Of a stretch of 64,000 nt of DNA, positions 59,601 to 64,000 are shown in pieces. Source of the DNA: Motacilla alba alba (lineage: Eukaryota > Chordata > Aves > Passeriformes > Motacillidae); contig NC_052017.1 in the NCBI RefSeq assembly GCF_015832195.1, positions 81,965,801-82,029,800 of the forward strand, in the 5' to 3' direction. Under the pieces are notes generated by a model. The model ran no database searches. It was not told the DNA's origin and saw only the letters and a program-made list of their open reading frames with translations. A program made the translations under genes and the position numbers. Each line of letters opens with the position of its first letter. Within the stretch, counting starts at the first letter, position 1.

Positions 59601-62600
59601 TGTATCAGCATTTTCCAGAATATTGCCAAACTAATTTTGGGTAATAGTCTGAAAGACATAAGCTACTTGCAAACAAATTTTTCATCTCATCTTAACTCCT
59701 TTCTAAACTTTCATAGTACAATGGATGAAGCAGAGGATTGTAACACATGGATATATGGATTAAGTAATCTCACTGGAAAATACAAGTCACCTTCCCACAT
59801 TGAAAGTGCAAAACATATTTTATTTCTTCTGCAATCTCTGGGAAATGCTGAGGCAGATGCTAAGCTAATGAATGTGATGGACTTTGTTAGTTTGGTTTTT
59901 AATCTGACACTCCCTGAATGTTCCCTAGGTGGTTCTGATGTGATTTGTGCAAGTGTTTATTTCAATATCATAGCAAAAACTTTGAAATTTATTCTCCCTG
60001 AACTTTATGTACAACATGATGTTAATGTGCTTGAATTAATTTTTAAACTTCTAAATAATTCTGGAGAGCAAATACAAACCATTATCAGTGATTTAGTTGG
60101 GAGCTCATTGAATATGTCAAATAAGACCCATTTCAGTCTGTCAACCAGTGGTTTCAACAGGACTTCAAGAACGCTCCTTAATCCTTTTCACCACATTTCT
60201 CTTATATCAGTGGAACTCTTGTCAGAAATCCAAAGTCTTCTGAAAACTAAAACTTTTGAATTCCAAGAAAACAGCTCCTCTCATTTGGACAGTGAGATTG
60301 AACCTTTCTTGCATGGGAAAAATATCAGTTTGCTGATGGAGTTCTTTCAATATATGATTAGAAAACTTGACTCAAACCTGCAGAATGAACACAAAACATT
60401 TCCTCAGAAACTGATAGAAACAGCAGGTCTGAATATTGAACTGGTAAGGAAGGCGCTTGAAATTTTCAAGTCTCCTACTTTTGTTGACTTTCCATTAAGA
60501 GATGAAAAAGAACTTCTGAAGCATATGGTTGCCTTGGTGCAAAACATGAGAAACATGGATGTTGAGGTTTTGGTAAGTAGATTCAAAGAGGTCCAGGAGA
60601 ACCTAGAAAATTTCTTTAAAAATATCAAACCTTTTAACCTTGAGAACACTGGGTTAGGTACCTTAACAGAGTGGTGGGATGCATTTGAGAACATATCACG
60701 TTACTGGAACCTGACTGGTATACGCCAAATAACACAGCTTTTTGAACACGATGAGCTCTACAATACAGAAGATGTGTTCAACCTCCTCTTTGATGTCATC
60801 AGCCTTACAGAAAGATTGGCTCATGGAAATGTTACAGAAGCACTAGCTGAAATATATGCTTTCATACTGACTCAGGAAGAAAAAATGCCAATGTTTACTG
60901 ATGAGGAGGTCTCTAACCAAGTAGAAGATCTTCTAAAGTTGCTGGAGATGTTGGCAGACATGTCTGATGAACCTGGAGAGGCCTTTGTTTGTTTGTCTGC
61001 AGCATTCTGCTGGACTCTCACAACAGCAACACCTCAGAGTGATGCCACTGTTAAACCTTGTGACTTGGTGCACACCAATTCTACTCTTCATTACAATGCA
61101 GTCATTGAAGTCATTAAGGAGCTTAAACTCATCACTCTGGATGACAGTTTTGCTTGTTCTATGGAGGACATTCAGATGGATATAATTCATAATCTGACTT
61201 GCTTTTTTCATCAGATTAAAGAATGGAACTCTATAATTTTGAAGTTTTCTGAGCTCCATCATATAAATAGCTCAGTTCTCAAAGAGCTACTAGAGTTTTG
61301 GAATGAGCTATCCCTCTATGCTGTGCCACTGCAGGTGAATAATACACATGCAATCAATTGTTCCTACACACCAAAGAGCCAAATGGCTTTACAAATCATA
61401 GAAACTCTGGGCAGGATTTCAGTGTCCGAAATGGAGATGGCCAAAAGACTTCTTGAACAGCTGGACAATCTTTATGGTGGCCTAAGTTGGAACAGAGAGT
61501 CAAGATCATCACTTAAGAGTGTTCTTAGTAGTGTTAAGAATATGACCAGTGAAGTTTCCAGACTCCTGAATACTGAAGCTGTCCTTTCTTTTCTTTCTGT
61601 AATTCAGCCTTTAATGACACTCTCATCTGTTGGAAACCAGACACATGCAATGCTTATGACAATATCAGCTTTAAGTGGGAACATCAATATAACTGACAAC
61701 TTTGACAACTTCTTGTTTCATGTAGTTACAAGCATAGAAAATTTATTGGTGAATTTTAGTGTTAGACACTTACTTGTGGTGATAGATGAAGAGTTACAGT
61801 TACTAAAGTTGGCCACTGGACAGTCCTCTTCAATGGCTCCTCATGTTTCACTAGAGGAGTTTAGGACATCATCTGTAGGTGCCATATCAAGAAATTTTGA
61901 AGATATACAAGACACTGTGAATATCATTCTATGTGAATGTAACGATAAAAATTATTCTAAAATAATGCATGCTCTAATTCTCCTTATGACTAATGAAAGT
62001 TCATCAAATGACCTACTGCTGGCTGTCAAAAATATTATTGCCTTTCTGGAGCTATTCCAAAATAAGTCTAAGAAGGACTATACTGGCATGTTGTTTGGTG
62101 ACAATCATTTTAGCAGAGAGAAATTGAATAATACTCACCCTGCTTTTTCAGTTTTGCTAAACAGCCTCCTTCATATAATTGCTGATATTGATGTTGTAGA
62201 AGAAGCTTTGCATAAAAACAATACTGAGCTTCATAAAGTTGACCTCATTGATTCATTTTTTTATAATGCACCATATAGAGACTCTTTTACTCAGTCCCAA
62301 AGCAGAACTCTGGAGATCATGCAAGAGATTTTGCAAATAATATTTCAGTCCACTGCAGAATTTGACAAGACTAAAATAAAACTCTTACTAATGAATTTGC
62401 ATAAGGATGTAATGGCAGAACTGAGGTAAGTGTTTTCCATTTTGGGAAGTGTGCTGACAATGACAGAAGGGCTCTCTGTTTATGAACAGCTCAATCAAAA
62501 CTTTTATTAAGTTAATTAGTGTTTCATTTCAGATTTGTTCCAATTTCTGTTGTTCAGACCAGCTATATTTGGTATCAGAACACATTGTATGGACCAGATT

Positions 62601-63729
62601 ATTGTATTTAGTTTACATTTATGGTATGTGTTTAGTCATATGTATTGATACTTCAATTGGTTTCTTTGGTACTATTACAGAAACAATTACTTGAAGATAC
62701 TAGTGTTTTAAAATCCTTGCAGGTCTGAATACTGAACCCTCACTAATTGGCAGGCAACAGTCATTTTTGCCTTTGGAGCTAAATGTTAAGGAATGCTTGG
62801 GCCCTAATTCTTTGTGGCGTGTGTGGAGGTTTTTTTGTATATCCAAATACAGCTATAGAAAGTTTCTTTAACTTAAATTTGTTGATGACTTATGGCTATT
62901 GTGTTAAGTTTTTAAGTTTAACAAATGCGGTGTCTGAAGGAATCTTGAGCTCACAATCATATTTGCCTGATTACTCTGATCAGATGTAATCCAGAAGCAG
63001 AGGAAACTGCTTCAGATTTACTGATGGTTTACTTAATAGAAAGGCTTCTGGACTCGAGTTGCTGCATTTAAACAAATCTGAATGAGCCACAAGTTGGTTG
63101 CTCCAAACAGCTCTAGGGTATCTTGCTGGTAGAGCTACTGGTCCTACTGATGTAAACCAACTGAGAAATGGCATTGTAAAGTTGATGCTGCGATGTGGCA
63201 TTTTGACCTTTATGTTTAATTTTATGGAAATACATGATACCATTGTGCATCAGGGCTCAGTATTAACCTAATCTTTTGAAAAATACCAAAAGCAAGTACT
63301 AGAAAAGTGGTTTATTTTCCTTACATGCTGATTATCTGCTCTTTACCATCAAGTCAGCATATTCTGTGGCCTCTCAGTATTTCTGAAGCTATTACAATTT
63401 TGCTTATTTTGTGAAGGTATTTTCTAGCACTCCTAGGGTATATTTTTTAACATGGAAGTATTATATTCTGATTTTGAAACAGTTCAAACAAATGCAATAA
63501 CTGTTAATACTGAAATCCTTGTGTGGGTCATTGAAGAGTGCATTTGTGAATTGTCACTTCTTGAAATCTTTCTATGGTACCCTTGGAATGAAAATAATGT
63601 TTTCTTATTGATATTTCTACAGAGCTTCTAAAATCTGCAACATTCTTCGGGAACATTTATACCCTGATAGTGTCGTACTATTGCAGAAATTGCAATTTAC
63701 CATTTTGAATATTCTCAAAACCTTTTCAG
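32630..63729 (+). CDS. ABCA13: ATP-binding cassette transporter A13, 5' part (12 coding exons)
   Basis: Exons: 32630-32698, 36801-36894, 38009-38132, 46397-46545, 47417-47445, 48604-48767, 50864-50979, 52057-52190, 53972-54136, 55605-55804, 57713-62425, 63623-63729. All junctions keep phase and yield about 2,021 residues. The order is a 23-residue cytoplasmic start, one membrane helix (residues about 24-44), then a very long extracytoplasmic domain with about 40 N-x-S/T glycosylation sites. ABCA13 is the largest ABC protein (human about 5,058 residues) and has been linked to cholesterol and lipid movement in vesicles. The remaining helices and both ATP-binding domains, with Walker A/B, lie past the window. 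Identification rests on start-to-end similarity to the human N-terminal half as I recall it, plus position after UPP1. The stretch of human protein between the 200-base exon and the giant exon appears absent here. Confidence 0.95.
32699..36800 (+). other. ABCA13 intron 1
   Basis: About 4.1 kb, GTGAGT to TTTTTCAG. Its first two-thirds are AT-rich, while 34.9-35.9 kb is GC-rich and is listed separately. Open frames at 33781-34174 are unsupported. Confidence 0.7.
34900..35850. other. GC-rich patch of unknown origin in ABCA13 intron 1
   Basis: Composition shifts abruptly to C/G-rich with overlapping open frames on both strands (up to 159 codons, minus strand 35162-35641). A TATAAA lies at 35267-35272 on the plus strand. 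CpG is sparse, so it is not a classic CpG island. No protein similarity or CR1 match is recognised. It could be an old LTR or other repeat, a non-coding RNA exon, or simply GC-rich intron. Confidence 0.4.
36801..36894 (+). CDS. ABCA13: ABCA13 exon 2 (first membrane helix)
   Basis: The exon is 94 bases, acceptor 'cctttttcag', donor GTATGT. It encodes [20 protein letters not shown] and then [11 protein letters not shown]. The hydrophobic run at residues 24-43 is the first transmembrane segment. RFQEPP is identical to human. Confidence 0.95.
36895..38008 (+). other. ABCA13 intron 2
   Basis: About 1.1 kb, GTATGT to TTTCAG, AT-rich, nothing recognised. Confidence 0.75.
38009..38132 (+). CDS. ABCA13: ABCA13 exon 3
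   Basis: The exon is 124 bases, donor GTGAGT. It encodes [20 protein letters not shown] and then [13 protein letters not shown]. The human equivalent has CYLQPRDLPS...LLCNTGSRCRNFSY. The cysteines are conserved, and NTS is a glycosylation site on the extracytoplasmic side. Another 66-codon frame at 38024-38224 overlaps it and is spurious. Confidence 0.94.
40795..40851. repeat. Tandem duplication, 28/29-base unit x 2
   Basis: A unit beginning CTTGACCA, then a run of T, then CACATTAAACA, occurs at 40795-40822 and 40823-40851. The copies differ only by one T in the run. Confidence 0.9.
40978..41002. repeat. Perfect inverted repeat, 9-bp stem with 7-base loop
   Basis: CAGCCCCCC at 40978-40986 pairs with GGGGGGCTG at 40994-41002 around ATCATGA. 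The stem is GC-rich and perfect. No U-run follows and no known RNA family is recognised. Confidence 0.8.
41693..42112. other. Promoter-like patch with TATA motifs, short open frame and poly(A) signals
   Basis: TATAAATAG lies on the plus strand at 42035-42043, with AATAAA about 65 bases further on (near 42106). Read on the minus strand, the same site gives TTTATAAAG. About 100 bases later comes ATG at 41933, opening 69 codons that end [20 protein letters not shown] then IYW, and an AATAAA follows the stop closely (about 41694). The patch is GC-richer than its surroundings. I do not recognise the peptide. A solo LTR, a small gene or processed pseudogene, or chance are all possible. Confidence 0.3.
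45378..45655 (+). mobile_element. CR1 LINE, 3' fragment
   Basis: Matches the CR1 3' end: 'atgaggaagaacttctttac', 'gagcactggaacagggtgcc', 'agagaagctgtggaatctgc', 'ggagatattcaagaaccatc', and the end 'cattctttgattctgtgaca' close to the usual terminal repeat. It is in sense with ABCA13 intron 3. The 174-codon minus-strand and 98-codon plus-strand frames here are its shadows. Confidence 0.9.
46397..46545 (+). CDS. ABCA13: ABCA13 exon 4
   Basis: The exon is 149 bases, acceptor 'caaaaaatag', donor GTAAGC. It completes AG|T and encodes [20 protein letters not shown] then [20 protein letters not shown] and LWEENSRLS. The human counterpart has LKEIQDLAEEI...LKRLWVERS. Predicted helical and charged. 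Confidence 0.92.
46546..47416 (+). other. ABCA13 intron 4
   Basis: GTAAGC to TTTTACAG, 871 bases. A 16-base A-run lies at 46604-46619. Nothing else recognised. Confidence 0.7.
47417..47445 (+). CDS. ABCA13: ABCA13 micro-exon (29 bases)
   Basis: The acceptor is 'taattttacag' and the donor GTAAGT. It encodes only LHNITTFLT plus the end of a split Gly codon. It is needed to bring exon 4 (phase 1) to exon 6 (phase 0), and human has a similar SSFFT just before the next exon's MDLN. NIT is a glycosylation site. Confidence 0.88.
47446..48603 (+). other. ABCA13 intron 5
   Basis: GTAAGT to CCTAAAG, about 1.2 kb, AT-rich, nothing recognised. Confidence 0.7.
48604..48767 (+). CDS. ABCA13: ABCA13 exon 6
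   Basis: The exon is 164 bases, donor GTAAGT. It encodes [20 protein letters not shown] then [20 protein letters not shown]. Human has MDLNKTEEVILKLESLHQQP followed by WDFLLLLPRL. Clear orthology. Confidence 0.95.
48768..50863 (+). other. ABCA13 intron 6
   Basis: About 2.1 kb, GTAAGT to CTTTCAG. It contains a (TTTG)n microsatellite at about 50209-50244. No exon or dispersed repeat recognised. Confidence 0.7.
50209..50244. repeat. (TTTG)n microsatellite
   Basis: Eight or nine TTTG units in an uninterrupted run, preceded by a short T-tract, in ABCA13 intron 6. Confidence 0.93.
50864..50979 (+). CDS. ABCA13: ABCA13 exon 7
   Basis: The exon is 116 bases, acceptor 'ttccactttcag', donor GTAAGA. 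It encodes [20 protein letters not shown] then [18 protein letters not shown]. Human has SLEDLDWLPLNQTFSQVSEL at this place. Confidence 0.93.
50980..52056 (+). other. ABCA13 intron 7
   Basis: About 1.1 kb, GTAAGA to TTTCAG. A 21-base near-perfect direct repeat lies at 51139-51185. The 82-codon frame at 51748-51996 has no recognised similarity. Confidence 0.7.
51139..51185. repeat. Direct repeat, 21-base unit x 2
   Basis: ACTGATTACTAAATTTTATC(A) at 51139-51159 recurs at 51165-51185 with one mismatch, a period of 26 bases. Confidence 0.88.
52057..52190 (+). CDS. ABCA13: ABCA13 exon 8
   Basis: The exon is 134 bases, acceptor 'tttctttcag', donor GTAAAT. It encodes [20 protein letters not shown] then [16 protein letters not shown]. 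Human has VWDPQKVQYDLKSQFGFDDL. Ends in phase 0. Confidence 0.95.
52191..53971 (+). other. ABCA13 intron 8
   Basis: About 1.8 kb, GTAAAT to TTGCCAG. Contains an approximate 35-base tandem repeat at 53362-53431. Nothing else recognised. Confidence 0.7.
53362..53431. repeat. Tandem duplication, about 35-base unit x 2
   Basis: GGCTTGGGAATATT begins both copies (53362 and 53397), each followed by AA/AT-rich sequence and ATTCATCA. The copies have diverged by a few bases. Confidence 0.85.
53972..54136 (+). CDS. ABCA13: ABCA13 exon 9
   Basis: The exon is 165 bases, 55 codons, phase 0 at both ends, acceptor 'gtgtcgttgccag', donor GTAACT. It encodes [20 protein letters not shown] then [19 protein letters not shown]. 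Human has IPTDTSLEKMVCSVL...YLVHAVSWLRVYQQ. The frame is open back to an ATG at 53897, but similarity begins only after the CAG at 53971. Confidence 0.93.
54137..55604 (+). other. ABCA13 intron 9
   Basis: About 1.5 kb, GTAACT to CCACTAG, AT-rich. Open frames at 54744-54977 and 55195-55485 are unsupported. Confidence 0.7.
55605..55804 (+). CDS. ABCA13: ABCA13 exon 10
   Basis: The exon is 200 bases, donor TTG|GTAAGT. It encodes [20 protein letters not shown] then [20 protein letters not shown] and ends YVSSHW when joined to the giant exon. It matches the human segment VFVQWQQGSLLQKTL in position and length. Confidence 0.9.
55805..57712 (+). other. ABCA13 intron 10, where human has additional exons
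   Basis: 1,908 bases from GTAAGT to TTTTTCAG. No intact exon can be joined here in phase. One exon-like remnant, with a strong acceptor at 55929 (T-tract then CTGTAG), reads in phase for about 19 codons and then meets TAA. In human, several exons encoding roughly 300 residues lie at this place in the protein, as I recall. Confidence 0.6.
57713..62425 (+). CDS. ABCA13: ABCA13 giant exon (4,713 bases)
   Basis: A single exon encodes about residues 415-1986 without a stop. Its acceptor is 'ttaatttttcag' at 57712; the first codon is TG|G joined to the previous exon, and the donor is CTGAG|GTAAGT. It forms the bulk of the first extracytoplasmic domain. The sequence is helical and rich in Leu, Glu, Asn and Ser, with paired cysteines and about 40 N-x-S/T sites (for example near residues 480, 640 and 900). 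Similarity to human is moderate but collinear, with landmarks such as [21 protein letters not shown], and near the end [10 protein letters not shown] (human FHKDVIAEM). Human ABCA13 also has a giant exon here. The first base triplet shown as a start by simple scanning is TTG and is not a real start. Confidence 0.97.
62426..63622 (+). other. ABCA13 intron 11
   Basis: About 1.2 kb, GTAAGT to TTTCTACAG, AT-rich. Nothing recognised. Confidence 0.75.
63623..63729 (+). CDS. ABCA13: ABCA13 exon 12
   Basis: The exon is 107 bases, acceptor 'atttctacag', donor TTTTCAG|GTTGGT (weaker). It completes AG|A and encodes [20 protein letters not shown] then [15 protein letters not shown]. The phase is continuous with the giant exon. 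The next exon lies beyond the window. Confidence 0.82.
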
Positions 63730-64000
63730 GTTGGTTACCACAGTAGTGACTCTGGGAACTATATGTTGATGTTGTTAAGTTAAGGCTTTACTCTAAGGAA
63801 ACTTTTCTAAAAAAAGGTAATTTGGGTGATGCCAAGAACAGCAAGCATACTGATGCCTGGAAATTAAACCAACAGAGGCACGCGAAGAAATCTGATACAG
63901 ATCGCACAAAGGAATTATTTCTTTCTGGAGTGTTCAGGGAAAGCAGGAGATCTTGCTGCTCCTCCTCAGCTAGTGAGCTGAGTCAGGTCACAGGGTTTTT
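63730..64000 (+). other. ABCA13 intron 12, partial
   Basis: Begins with GTTGGT and runs to the end of the window. No acceptor with a continuing frame was found. Confidence 0.7.

Noticed and set aside
60404..61262. Antisense frames of 96 and 109 codons within the giant exon
   Set aside because: They are shadows of the conserved sense frame, with no independent evidence.

Overview
The window is vertebrate nuclear DNA, most likely from a bird. Short exons sit in long AT-rich introns with GT/AG borders, and the only recognisable dispersed repeats are 5'-truncated CR1-type LINE fragments, typical of bird and other sauropsid genomes. The three genes found have the order known from human chromosome 7: C7orf57, UPP1, ABCA13. 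All three read on the + strand. Exons were found by reading splice sites, checking that codon phase carries across each junction, and comparing the translation with what I remember of the human proteins; no database search was possible.

Layout. (1) About 1-8.8 kb: the last three coding exons of a C7orf57 orthologue (uncharacterised protein), with the stop at 8605-8607 and poly(A) signals about 200 bases later; earlier exons were not found. A CR1 fragment lies at 1.26-2.04 kb. (2) 8.8-13.1 kb: intergenic, with a second CR1 fragment at 10.3-10.75 kb. (3) 13.1-25.2 kb: UPP1, complete in coding terms. A CpG island at 13.1-13.8 kb is the probable promoter and first non-coding exon. Seven coding exons follow, joining in phase to 313 residues with all phosphate, uracil and ribose contact residues present. 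(4) 25.2-32.6 kb: intergenic, nothing recognised. (5) 32.6 kb to the end: the 5' part of ABCA13. Twelve coding exons join in phase to about 2,021 residues: the short cytoplasmic N-terminus, the first membrane helix, and a large part of the first extracytoplasmic domain. One exon of 4,713 bases dominates. The remaining membrane helices and both nucleotide-binding domains lie beyond the window.

The genes do not form a pathway. UPP1 is a cytosolic pyrimidine salvage enzyme, ABCA13 a giant membrane transporter linked to lipid/cholesterol handling, and C7orf57 has no known role. Their adjacency is inherited synteny. I found no convincing undescribed system. The points most worth checking are an apparent loss of about 300 residues from ABCA13 relative to human just before the giant exon, possible internal repeats in its extracytoplasmic domain, a sharply GC-rich exon in UPP1, and two GC-rich promoter-like patches in ABCA13 introns.
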